NCBI GenBank assembly: GCA_015487535.1
Contig: WFPN01000283.1
Span: 1-9,102, forward strand
DNA: 9,102 nt
Origin: Aquificaceae bacterium
GTDB lineage: Bacteria > Aquificota > Aquificia > Aquificales > Aquificaceae
Direction of reading: 5' to 3'
Shown: positions 1-6,182 of the stretch, one piece after another
Layout of the letters: each line of letters opens with the position of its first letter
How positions within the stretch are numbered: the first letter of the stretch is position 1
The notes under the pieces: generated by a model
Database searches by the model: none
What the model saw: the letters and a program-made list of their open reading frames with translations, nothing else
Told to the model about the DNA's origin: nothing
Made by a program: the position numbers and the translations under genes

Positions 1-113
1 AGCTCGGAGGCCTCCTCGTACTCCTTCAGGAGCTCCGTTATCGGCTGTGCAGACGATACACCAACGAGAATGACCCAGGTTAATAAGCCGAGGACAAAGA
101 CCCCCACTCTCAT
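1..113 (-). CDS. Exported protein, N-terminal fragment (cut by window edge)
   Basis: Only the first 37 codons are inside the window; the gene runs off the left edge. It starts with ATG at 113-111 and opens with a clear Sec signal peptide: a short basic start (M-R), a hydrophobic core at about residues 4-19, and a likely signal peptidase I site after Ser-Ser-Ala (residue 22), followed by QPITELLKEYEEASE. No lipobox cysteine is present, so a periplasmic or outer-membrane protein is expected. The mature start, a helical LLKEYEEASE stretch, resembles from memory the beginning of some TonB-dependent-receptor-like proteins of Aquificota and Campylobacterota, but TolC-like or other exported proteins remain possible. 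There is no Shine-Dalgarno ahead of the ATG. It diverges from murC with 35 bp between the start codons. Confidence 0.7.
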   Translation of the reverse strand, partial: MRVGVFVLGLLTWVILVGVSSAQPITELLKEYEEASE

Positions 114-148
114 ATCTGCGTTTTGTGTTATATACAATTTAGGATCGG
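114..148. promoter_or_regulatory. Divergent promoter region, exported protein gene / murC
   Basis: This 35-bp gap separates two divergent start codons and must carry, or overlap, both promoters. On the plus strand TACAAT at 133-138 is a good -10-like box that would place the murC transcript start about 4 nt before its ATG. On the minus strand TATAAC (132-127) is a -10-like box about 14 nt ahead of the other ATG. No convincing -35 TTGACA is visible for either, and such a box would fall inside the opposite gene. This is inference from base composition and position only. Confidence 0.35.
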
Positions 149-1522
149 ATGCTCAGGGAAAAAATAAAGAGGCTTCACTTCGTGGGGATAGGGGGTATTG
201 GTATGAGCGGGATAGCCCAGATCCTCCTGGAGATGGGCTACTCCGTCTCTGGTTCGGACATAAAGGAGAACAAGAACACGAAACTCCTCAGGAAGAAGGG
301 AGCCAGAGTCTATATCGGTCATTCCCCCAACAACGTGGAGAGGGACGTTCAGGTAGTCGTTTACTCCTCCGCAGTCAGGGAGGACAATCCCGAACTGCAG
401 AGGGCCAGGGAGATGGGTATTCCCATGATCCCGAGAGGGGAGATGCTCGCTGAGCTCTTCAAGCTTAGGGAGGGGATAGCGGTGAGCGGCTCCCACGGGA
501 AGACCACCACCACCTCGATGATAGCCCACATACTCGAGGAGGCCGGATTCGATCCTACAGTCATCATAGGCGGGATACTCCAGAGGCTCGGAGGGAACGC
601 CAAGCTGGGGAAGGGGGACCTTCTAGTTTCAGAGGCCGACGAGAGCGACGGCTCTTTCCTGAAGCTCTCCCCCGTAGTTGCAGTGATCACGAACATAGAC
701 AGGGAGCATATGGACTTCTACAAGGACCTCAGCGATGTTGTTGGGGCCTTCTCCAGATTTGCGAGCTCGGTTCCCTTCTACGGGTTCTGCGTGGCCAACT
801 CGGACGATGAGAACGTTCTCAAAGCTGTCAGCGGTTCAGGGAAAAGAGTGATAACCTTCGGGATGAATGAAGGGGCACAGGTTAGGGGCACGGATCTGAG
901 GATAAAAGAAGGCAGGTACACCTTCGAAGTCATCTGGAAGGGTAGGAACTTGGGCAGTATCCATCTGGGTATAGGCGGGAAGCACAACGTTTACAACGCC
1001 CTCGCCTCGATAGCCGTTTCCCTGGAGCTAGGGATACCTTTCGAGGTTATAAAGAGCTCTCTGGAGAACTTCAGGAACGCCGAGAGGAGGATGGAGCTGA
1101 AAGGTTACTTTGGAGATGTCCCGATCTACGATGACTACGGCCACCACCCGACGGAGATAAGGGCCGTCCTGGACACGATAAGGGAGATGTACCCAAAGAA
1201 AAGGCTCGTTATGGTCTTTCAGCCCCACAGATACTCGAGAACCTACCACCTCTTCGAGGACTTCGTCAAGGTCCTGAGGGAGCCAGACAGACTCTTCCTC
1301 CTCGAGATATACCCGGCGAGCGAGAGGAACGTGTACAACGTCAGCTCCTCCCGGCTTGCGGAGAGGACAGGAGCAACTTACGTAGAAGACAAAGAAAAGC
1401 TCTTCGAGGTGCTAACTAAGGAGCTTAGGCAGGAGGACGTCCTCCTCTTCATGGGGGCGGGGGATATAACCAGACTCTGCGAGGAGTTCGTTAGAGAGGT
1501 TTCCTTCACCTCAAGCGCCTGA
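149..1522 (+). CDS. murC: UDP-N-acetylmuramate--L-alanine ligase MurC
   Basis: MurC is the cytoplasmic ATP-dependent ligase that adds L-alanine to UDP-MurNAc, the first amino-acid step of peptidoglycan precursor synthesis. The 457-residue product is a complete Mur ligase, slightly shorter than the about 490 residues of E. coli. Domain 1 starts with the UDP-binding glycine motif HFVGIGGIGMSGIA (10-23). The central ATPase domain has the P-loop GSHGKTTTT (114-122), EADESDGSF (162-170) and TNIDREHMD (181-189). GGKHNVYNALA (276-286) and the NAERR motif (310-314) follow, then YDDYGHHPTEI (327-337) and QPHRYSRT (358-365) in the C-terminal domain, typical of MurC rather than MurD/E/F. ATG at 149 is kept because the glycine motif follows directly; AGGA at 141-144 is only a weak ribosome site. 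It stands alone, not in a mur cluster, and its stop lies 7 bp from the convergent ubiB stop. Confidence 0.97.
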   Translation: MLREKIKRLHFVGIGGIGMSGIAQILLEMGYSVSGSDIKENKNTKLLRKKGARVYIGHSPNNVERDVQVVVYSSAVREDNPELQRAREMGIPMIPRGEMLAELFKLREGIAVSGSHGKTTTTSMIAHILEEAGFDPTVIIGGILQRLGGNAKLGKGDLLVSEADESDGSFLKLSPVVAVITNIDREHMDFYKDLSDVVGAFSRFASSVPFYGFCVANSDDENVLKAVSGSGKRVITFGMNEGAQVRGTDLRIKEGRYTFEVIWKGRNLGSIHLGIGGKHNVYNALASIAVSLELGIPFEVIKSSLENFRNAERRMELKGYFGDVPIYDDYGHHPTEIRAVLDTIREMYPKKRLVMVFQPHRYSRTYHLFEDFVKVLREPDRLFLLEIYPASERNVYNVSSSRLAERTGATYVEDKEKLFEVLTKELRQEDVLLFMGAGDITRLCEEFVREVSFTSSA

Positions 1523-1537
1523 GGGCTTTTCAGGCGC
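1515..1537. terminator. Hairpin shared by murC and ubiB 3' ends (possible bidirectional terminator)
   Basis: A perfect 8-bp inverted repeat, GCGCCTGA (1515-1522) and TCAGGCGC (1530-1537), is separated by a 7-base loop. The left arm contains the murC stop TGA (1520-1522) and the right arm contains the ubiB stop (TGA on the minus strand, 1532-1530). Both genes therefore end in the same Ala-stop codon pair, GCC TGA. The stem is GC-rich, but neither side has a proper U-run (CCTCCCTTATT on the plus side), so intrinsic termination is plausible rather than certain. It may instead protect mRNA 3' ends or block read-through into the antisense gene. Confidence 0.5.
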
Positions 1538-3185
1538 CCTCCCTTATTATCTTGAACATCAGCCCACCGAAGAAGGCCAGAACTATCGCGCCGCTCATAA
1601 GCAGAAAGTGTTCAGCCTTGAAGAACCCCGGCTTGTAGGCGGAGACTATCAGGGCCATAGAGACCATGAAGCCGAGGGTGAGCATGCTCAGGGACAGCCT
1701 GTTTATGTCCTTCTTCAGGTCCCCGACCAGTCTCTTCTCACCCTCGTACTTTACCGAGAACTCCAGCCTTCCGCTCTCGAGCATGGAGGTCAACCTTTTT
1801 AGCTTCTCCGGAGACTCCATAAGCATCTTGGAGATAACGGTCAGGTTCCTCTCAGCCTGGCGGGCCAAGAACTTGGGGGAGAGCAGTATCCTCCTGCTTC
1901 TCGAAAGATATGGCGAGACGGCGTTCATCATCCTGAAGTCCGGATCGAGCCTCATCAGGAGCCCCTCGGCCATACCTACCGTTTTCAAGAGTAGAAATAG
2001 ATCGGATGGCAGGCTTATCCTGTAGCGGTATGTGAGTCTGAAAATCTCATTGACTATTTTCGAGAGCTTTATCTCCTTCACAGGCCTTAAGAAGTAGTAC
2101 GAGAACAGGACCTCCAGCTCCCTCTTGAGGAGTCTCTCCTTCTTTATATCACCCCTCACACCGAGGTCGTGGAGGGCGTCCATAACCAGAGACATATCGC
2201 TCTTCGATATGCCGTAAAGGAGCTGGAGCAGGTTCACCCTCATTATGTCGTCCAGTGTGCCCACCATACCGAAGTCCACTATCCCGATCCGGCCGTTGGT
2301 GAGGACGAAGAAGTTTCCGGGATGAGGGTCCCCGTGGAAGAACCCGTCCCTGAAGAACATGTTCATGTACATCATAGCGCCCCTGTTCGCTATATCTGTG
2401 GGGTCGTATCCCATCGATCTTATACCTTCAACATCGGTGAGCTTCACACCCTGGAGCTCCTCCATGACCAGCACCTTTTCCGTAGTGTACTCCCAGAAGA
2501 CCTCAGGTATGTAAACCGTCTCGTCCCTTAGGAAGTTCCTCCTGAAGGTATCTGCGTTCCTTCCCTCCCTCTCGTAATCGAGCTCGTTCCTGAGTATGTA
2601 CGCAAACTCCTCGTAAAGTCCCTCTATGTCCCAGTGCCTCGCCACCTCCCAGTGCTGGGCGAGCCTGCGGGCGAGCTCCTCCAGTATCTCCAGATCCTGC
2701 TTTATTTGGCGCTCAACGCCGGGCTTCTGGACCTTGACCACCACACTTCTGCCATCCTTCAGCTTCGCCCTGTGTACCTGCCCTATGGATGCGGAGGCTA
2801 TTGGTTTTTCCTCGAACTCAGAGAAGATCTCTCCGATAGGCTTTCCGAGCTCCTCCTCCACTACCCTGATTATGCTCTCGGTGGGGCAGGGAGGTATCCT
2901 GTCCTGGAGCTTGGAAAACTCCTCCACGTACTCTGCAGGTATCAGGTCGGGCCTCGTGCTCAGGATCTGCCCGAGCTTTATGAAGGTAGGCCCGAGCTCC
3001 TCAAAGGCCATCCTGAGGTGTTCGGGAGCCGAGTACCTCTCCTTCCTCTTGGGATGGCCGAGTATCCCCCAGTGGAAGGGAACGAACCTCCCCAGGCCCA
3101 GCTTTTCGACGAGGAAACCGAACCCGTGCTTGGCAAGAACCTTCGCTATCTGGGCTTTCCTCTTTATGTTCCTGGGTCTGAACAT
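1530..3185 (-). CDS. ubiB: UbiB/ABC1/ADCK-family atypical protein kinase-like protein
   Basis: A 551-residue member of the ABC1/ADCK/UbiB family, membrane-associated atypical kinase-like ATPases that support isoprenoid quinone synthesis or lipid homeostasis; the substrate is not known here. Family hallmarks are present: the KxGQ motif in FIKLGQILSTRPDLIP (about 68-83), the Ala-rich nucleotide loop ASASIGQV (130-137), the lysine of VVVKVQKPG (K151), MEELQGVKL (241-249), the catalytic-loop equivalent HGDPHPGN (284-291), and the DFG motif in GIVDFGMVGTL (301-311). Two membrane helices end the protein (about 498-516 and 525-545), as in bacterial UbiB. The start is ATG 3185, in a TGATG stop-start overlap with the small upstream gene. 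GTG 3188, one codon earlier, is equally possible; neither has a Shine-Dalgarno, so translation is probably coupled. It converges on murC. Confidence 0.93.
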   Translation of the reverse strand: MFRPRNIKRKAQIAKVLAKHGFGFLVEKLGLGRFVPFHWGILGHPKRKERYSAPEHLRMAFEELGPTFIKLGQILSTRPDLIPAEYVEEFSKLQDRIPPCPTESIIRVVEEELGKPIGEIFSEFEEKPIASASIGQVHRAKLKDGRSVVVKVQKPGVERQIKQDLEILEELARRLAQHWEVARHWDIEGLYEEFAYILRNELDYEREGRNADTFRRNFLRDETVYIPEVFWEYTTEKVLVMEELQGVKLTDVEGIRSMGYDPTDIANRGAMMYMNMFFRDGFFHGDPHPGNFFVLTNGRIGIVDFGMVGTLDDIMRVNLLQLLYGISKSDMSLVMDALHDLGVRGDIKKERLLKRELEVLFSYYFLRPVKEIKLSKIVNEIFRLTYRYRISLPSDLFLLLKTVGMAEGLLMRLDPDFRMMNAVSPYLSRSRRILLSPKFLARQAERNLTVISKMLMESPEKLKRLTSMLESGRLEFSVKYEGEKRLVGDLKKDINRLSLSMLTLGFMVSMALIVSAYKPGFFKAEHFLLMSGAIVLAFFGGLMFKIIREGA

Positions 3186-3325
3186 CACAGGATGTACGAG
3201 ATCAGGATAAGCAGCAGGAGGAGAACTATCACCACAGCAACGGGGTTCTTCCTTATCTTTTCAAGTATCCCCTCCTTCCTAGGCTGGGGTTTCTCTCTGT
3301 AGTAGTCCCTATCCATGAGCCCCAT
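3185..3325 (-). CDS. Small single-pass membrane protein, 46 aa, coupled to ubiB
   Basis: This short gene is supported by a strong Shine-Dalgarno (GGGAGGTG, 3337-3330) 6 nt from ATG 3325-3323, by its exact 1-base TGATG overlap with ubiB, and by filling the comF-ubiB gap. The product has a charged N-terminal part, MGLMDRDYYREKPQPRKEG, then EKIRKN just before one hydrophobic helix (about residues 29-46) that reaches the last residue. The basic cluster predicts a cytoplasmic N-terminus and a tail-anchored form. No family is recognised with certainty. The DRDYYRE start recalls a short motif I remember at the N-terminus of assorted bacterial membrane proteins, including some rhomboid proteins; that is memory, not a search result. 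The link with UbiB, itself membrane-anchored, suggests a partner or accessory role, which is inference. Confidence 0.75.
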   Translation of the reverse strand: MGLMDRDYYREKPQPRKEGILEKIRKNPVAVVIVLLLLLILISYIL

Positions 3326-3329
3326 GAAA

Positions 3330-3337
3330 CACCTCCC
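3330..3337 (-). promoter_or_regulatory. Strong Shine-Dalgarno for the 46-aa membrane protein
   Basis: Read on the minus strand this is GGGAGGTG, with the GGAGG core 6 nt from the ATG. It lies in the 21-bp gap after the comF stop and decides the start of the small gene; the second in-frame ATG (3316) would be too far away. The same sequence and spacing precede the outer-membrane gene at 6182. Confidence 0.8.
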
Positions 3338-3346
3338 TACAATAAT

Positions 3347-3994
3347 TTAGCCCTCTTTTGCCACGCAGTAGAGGAAAACCTCCTCGGCCCCGATGGAGAG
3401 GAGATGCTCCGAAATGGTGGAGGCGGTTGATCCGGTGGTCAGGACATCGTCGAACAGAAGGATTCTCCTTCCCTCAACCTCGTCGATCATCTCTTTCCTG
3501 ACACGAAAGGCATTCCTCACCCTCCTCATCCTCTCCTCCCTCCCAAAGGAAGCGAGCGGTTTGGAGTACCTCACCCTGACCAGAAGGCTCTCGGCCCTTA
3601 CACCTGTGCCCTTCAGTATCTCCTGGTTGTGGTCGAAGCCCCTGTTCCACAGCCTCAGGGGATGAAGGGGTACCCAGGTGATAATATCGGGTCTCGCCTC
3701 TTCCAGGAACTCCTCGAGGTGCTCCTTCACTATTTCCCCCAACCTTCTGGCTAAAGGTTTTACGCTCCTGAACTTTATCAGCCTTATCACCTCCGCCAGA
3801 ACCCCCTCGTACTTTCCGAAGATCCTGTACGAGCTTACCCACTCGATCCTCTCGTAATCGATCGGATGGGACGGTCTTATGTCCGCGAGGCAGCTATCGC
3901 ACAGGTAGCCCTGCTCCTCATCAGATATGCCCAGCCCGCATACGGAGCATCTGTCTTCGGATAATCCGGAAAGAGAGAGAATCCTCCCCAGCAC
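3347..3994 (-). CDS. comF: ComF-family phosphoribosyltransferase-like protein
   Basis: The 215-residue product has the full layout of the ComF/GntX family, needed for DNA uptake in naturally competent bacteria though its biochemical reaction is unsettled. An N-terminal zinc-ribbon-like pair CSVC (16-19) and CDSC (32-35) is followed by the ComF core: YEGVLAEVIRLIKFR (62-76), WVPLHPLRLWNRGFDHNQ (107-124), and SFGREERMRRVRNAF (149-163). The type I PRTase PRPP-binding loop is ILLFDDVLTTGST (178-190) with both acidic residues. Length is normal for the family. The start codon is GTG at 3994, the only in-frame start ahead of the first Cys pair; it has no Shine-Dalgarno. It heads a minus-strand cluster with the small membrane gene (21-bp gap) and ubiB, and diverges from carB with 28 bp between. 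Confidence 0.92.
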   Translation of the reverse strand: MLGRILSLSGLSEDRCSVCGLGISDEEQGYLCDSCLADIRPSHPIDYERIEWVSSYRIFGKYEGVLAEVIRLIKFRSVKPLARRLGEIVKEHLEEFLEEARPDIITWVPLHPLRLWNRGFDHNQEILKGTGVRAESLLVRVRYSKPLASFGREERMRRVRNAFRVRKEMIDEVEGRRILLFDDVLTTGSTASTISEHLLSIGAEEVFLYCVAKEG

Positions 3995-4022
3995 AGCTTT
4001 AAGTTTAAAATAAGATCCTTGA
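3995..4022. promoter_or_regulatory. Divergent promoter region, comF / carB
   Basis: This AT-rich 28-bp gap lies between two divergent start codons. TAAAAT at 4006-4011 is a plus-strand -10-like box, giving a predicted start about 5 nt before the carB ATG. TAAACT at 4007-4002 is a minus-strand -10-like box, giving a start at about the comF GTG. The two boxes overlap, so polymerase could bind only one direction at a time. No -35 element is obvious, and no Shine-Dalgarno is present for either gene. Confidence 0.35.
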
Positions 4023-5651
4023 ATGAAGGGAAAGATACTGATCCTCGGAAGCGGTCCGAACAGGATAGGCCAGGGGATTGAGTTCGATTACGCCTGCGTT
4101 CACGCCGTTTTTGCCGCCCAGGAGGAAGGCTACGAAACGGTTATGGTGAACTGCAACCCTGAGACCGTTTCCACCGACTACGATACCGCCGACCGCCTTT
4201 ACTTCGAGCCTATAGTTTTAGAGCACGTCCTGGCCATAATCGAGAGGGAGAAACCCACCGGGGTCGTCCTCCAGTTCGGGGGTCAGACACCCCTAAAGCT
4301 CGCCCTCCCCTTGAAGGAGGAGAGTGTGAAGATCCTCGGCACATCACCCGAGAGCATAGACAGGGCCGAGGATAGGGAGCTGTTCAGAAAGCTGGTTATA
4401 GATCTCGGACTTAAGCAGCCCGAGAGCGGGACCGCAAAGAGCAGGGATGAGGCTCTCCAGGTCGCTCAGAAGATAGGCTTCCCGGTCCTCGTGAGGCCCT
4501 CCTACGTTCTCGGCGGTAGGGCGATGAGGATAGTCTATGACGAGAGGGATCTCTTGGAGTACCTGGAGGAGGCTGTGAGCGTAAGCTACGAGAGACCGAT
4601 ACTGATAGACAAGTACCTCCAGGACAGCGTTGAGCTCGATGTGGACGCTGTTGCGGACGGGGAGGACGTCCTCATAGGAGCGGTCATGGAGCACATAGAG
4701 GAGGCGGGTGTTCACTCTGGAGACAGTGCAGCCTCCATACCTCCGTACACGCTGGAGGAGGAGATAATCGAGAAGGTAAAGGAGCAGTCGAGGAAGGTAG
4801 CCAGAGCTCTCGAGGTAAAAGGTCTCATAAACCTCCAGTTTGCGGTCTCAAAGGGAGAGGTCTATGTCCTGGAGGTGAACCCAAGGGCTTCGAGGACCGT
4901 CCCTTTTGTGAGCAAATCGATAGGGTACCCGTTGGCAAAGCTCGCAACCAAGGTTGCCCTGGGAAGGAAGCTGAGGGAGCTCGTCCCAGAGGTGTTCGAG
5001 CTCCTGGAAAGGGGTGAAAACCACGTGGCCTCGGACTTCGTTCCCAAAGACAGGAAGCTATACACCGTTAAGGAGGTGGTCTTCCCCTGGAACAGGTTCC
5101 CTGAGGTGGATCCCCTCCTCGGGCCGGAGATGAAGAGCACGGGGGAGGTTATGGGTATAGACGAGGACTTCGGTCTGGCGTTTTACAAAGCCCAGCTGGC
5201 CGCAGGGAACAGACTCCCTGATAAAGGGAACGTGTTTGTGAGCGTAGCTGACAGGGACAAGGAGAAGATAGTGGATCTTGTAAAGGGCTTTATAGCCCTC
5301 GGCTTCAAGGTGTTCGCGACTACGGGGACACACAGGTTTCTCAAAAGCAGGGGCATAGAGACCGAGCACATTCTCAAGATCTCCGAGGGAAGGCCCCACG
5401 TGGTGGACTACATAACCAACGGACAGATACATCTGATAATAAACACGCCAACGGGCAAGAGGGAGGTCAGCGACGCTTACTTCATAAGGAGGGCTGCCGT
5501 CCAGTACGGAGTTGCCTACACCACCACGGTGAGGGGGGGCTACGCCATACTTAGGGCCATAGAAAGCTACAGAAAACTCAAGGAGAGGGGGGAAACCCCC
5601 AAGGTTTATCCCATACAGGAGCTATCAAAAAGAGATAGAGGCAAAAACTGA
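4023..5651 (+). CDS. carB: Carbamoyl-phosphate synthase large subunit, C-terminal half (split CarB)
   Basis: This gene encodes only the second half of CarB: the ATP-grasp unit that phosphorylates carbamate, plus the allosteric domain. Full bacterial CarB is about 1070 residues; this is 542 and begins cleanly at the second-half motif ILILGSGPNRIGQGIEFDY (5-23). The ATP-grasp part (about 1-395) has QFGGQTPLK (84-92), RPSYVLGGRAM (158-168), MEHIEEAGVHSGDS (222-235) and EVNPRASRT (284-292). The MGS-like regulatory domain (about 403-530) keeps the ATTGTHR (432-438) and INTPTGKR (473-480) segments that in E. coli contact UMP/ornithine, so effector control is plausible. Aquifex is known to carry CarB as two genes (carB1, carB2); this matches carB2. 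No N-terminal half or carA lies in the window. No Shine-Dalgarno is seen; the 3' end overlaps the convergent outer-membrane gene by 27 bp. Confidence 0.95.
   Translation: MKGKILILGSGPNRIGQGIEFDYACVHAVFAAQEEGYETVMVNCNPETVSTDYDTADRLYFEPIVLEHVLAIIEREKPTGVVLQFGGQTPLKLALPLKEESVKILGTSPESIDRAEDRELFRKLVIDLGLKQPESGTAKSRDEALQVAQKIGFPVLVRPSYVLGGRAMRIVYDERDLLEYLEEAVSVSYERPILIDKYLQDSVELDVDAVADGEDVLIGAVMEHIEEAGVHSGDSAASIPPYTLEEEIIEKVKEQSRKVARALEVKGLINLQFAVSKGEVYVLEVNPRASRTVPFVSKSIGYPLAKLATKVALGRKLRELVPEVFELLERGENHVASDFVPKDRKLYTVKEVVFPWNRFPEVDPLLGPEMKSTGEVMGIDEDFGLAFYKAQLAAGNRLPDKGNVFVSVADRDKEKIVDLVKGFIALGFKVFATTGTHRFLKSRGIETEHILKISEGRPHVVDYITNGQIHLIINTPTGKREVSDAYFIRRAAVQYGVAYTTTVRGGYAILRAIESYRKLKERGETPKVYPIQELSKRDRGKN
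5587..5600. other. GGGGG-GAAA-CCCCC hairpin near the 3' ends of carB and the outer-membrane gene
   Basis: A perfect 5-bp G/C stem (5587-5591 with 5596-5600) closes a GAAA loop, which on the carB transcript is a GNRA-type tetraloop. It is inside the carB frame (codons for Arg-Gly-Glu-Thr-Pro). It also lies 25 bp beyond the stop of the convergent lipA-outer membrane transcript, where the minus-strand RNA would form the same stem with a short loop, followed by a pyrimidine stretch but no clear U-run. It may act as a 3' end or termination signal for the minus strand, or may be incidental coding sequence. Confidence 0.3.
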
Positions 5652-6182
5652 GGCTGCCCTGAGGGTGTCGAAGTCATCGGAGTTTATCTTCTTGTACTTG
5701 AGCTCTCCTCCGAACCCTATGTTTCCAAGCACGAACTGGAGTCCGGCAAAAGCCTGGAAGCCAGCGTACGTCTCGCTCGCAGGTGTGTAAAGGACGTCGC
5801 CCGTCCTGTCATCCTTCACATCGACGGCGAGCTTATTTAGGGATGTCCCGCCCCCGCCGTAGATGTTAACCACGCCCATCTTGAGCTTCCCGTACCCGTT
5901 AAGCTCAAAGGAGGTGTAGGTAAAGTCGTAATCGCAGGCCGTAGCGTATCCGTAGCAGTAGGTTGAGTAGAAGGTTCTCTTTGCGTAGGACAGGGTTATC
6001 TGCGGGCCGGCCTCGAAGACCGGTGATGAGACTATGTCCACGTTGGCGTACAGGGAGGCTATGTGGTCAAAGTCCACGTCCTCCCCTTTGCCGGATATGG
6101 TGGCCCAGCCTATCCTCAGACCCACCTCCACAGCCCATCCGGAAGAAGCGAAAAGCACGAGCACCGGTAACAGCCTCTTCAT
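5625..6182 (-). CDS. Small outer-membrane beta-barrel-like protein, unknown function
   Basis: The 185-residue product begins with a signal peptide (MKRLLPVLVLFASSGWA, probable cut after residue 17). The mature protein is full of alternating hydrophobic/polar, aromatic-ended segments, such as VEVGLRIGWATI, TFYSTYCYGYATACDYDFTYTSFELNGYGKL, and GFQAFAGLQFVLGNIGFGGELKYKK, and it ends in phenylalanine (ASISF). This is the pattern of a small 8-strand-type beta-barrel whose C-terminal strand is recognised by the BAM machinery. No specific family is recognised. Two cysteines (76 and 83) in a Tyr-rich predicted surface segment could form a disulfide. The start at 6182 is chosen over an in-frame ATG at 6245 because it gives the signal peptide, has a strong Shine-Dalgarno (GGGAGGTGG, 6194-6186), and overlaps the lipA stop as ATGA. 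Its 3' end overlaps carB by 27 bp. Confidence 0.85.
   Translation of the reverse strand: MKRLLPVLVLFASSGWAVEVGLRIGWATISGKGEDVDFDHIASLYANVDIVSSPVFEAGPQITLSYAKRTFYSTYCYGYATACDYDFTYTSFELNGYGKLKMGVVNIYGGGGTSLNKLAVDVKDDRTGDVLYTPASETYAGFQAFAGLQFVLGNIGFGGELKYKKINSDDFDTLRAASVFASISF

Noticed and set aside
70..453. 127-codon plus-strand open frame across the left divergent gap
   Set aside because: It runs through the exported-protein gene, the gap and the murC start in another frame, and its composition (Gly, Arg, Gln, Ser rich) is that of frame-shifted murC codons.
2634..3302. 222-codon plus-strand open frame opposite ubiB
   Set aside because: It is antisense to a gene with all family motifs, is composed of complementary codon patterns, has no ribosome site, and crosses two minus-strand genes.
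4344..5432. Several long minus-strand open frames inside carB (for example 4344-4715 and 5058-5432)
   Set aside because: They are shadows caused by codon bias; the plus strand is a fully motif-supported CarB half.
5622..5638. CTATC / GATAG inverted repeat around the outer-membrane gene stop
   Set aside because: It is only a 5-bp, AT-containing stem with a 7-base loop; this is easily expected by chance.
4023..5651. carB as a pseudogene missing its first half
   Set aside because: It starts cleanly at the natural boundary between the two CarB halves, all motifs are intact, and split CarB is known in Aquifex and some archaea.
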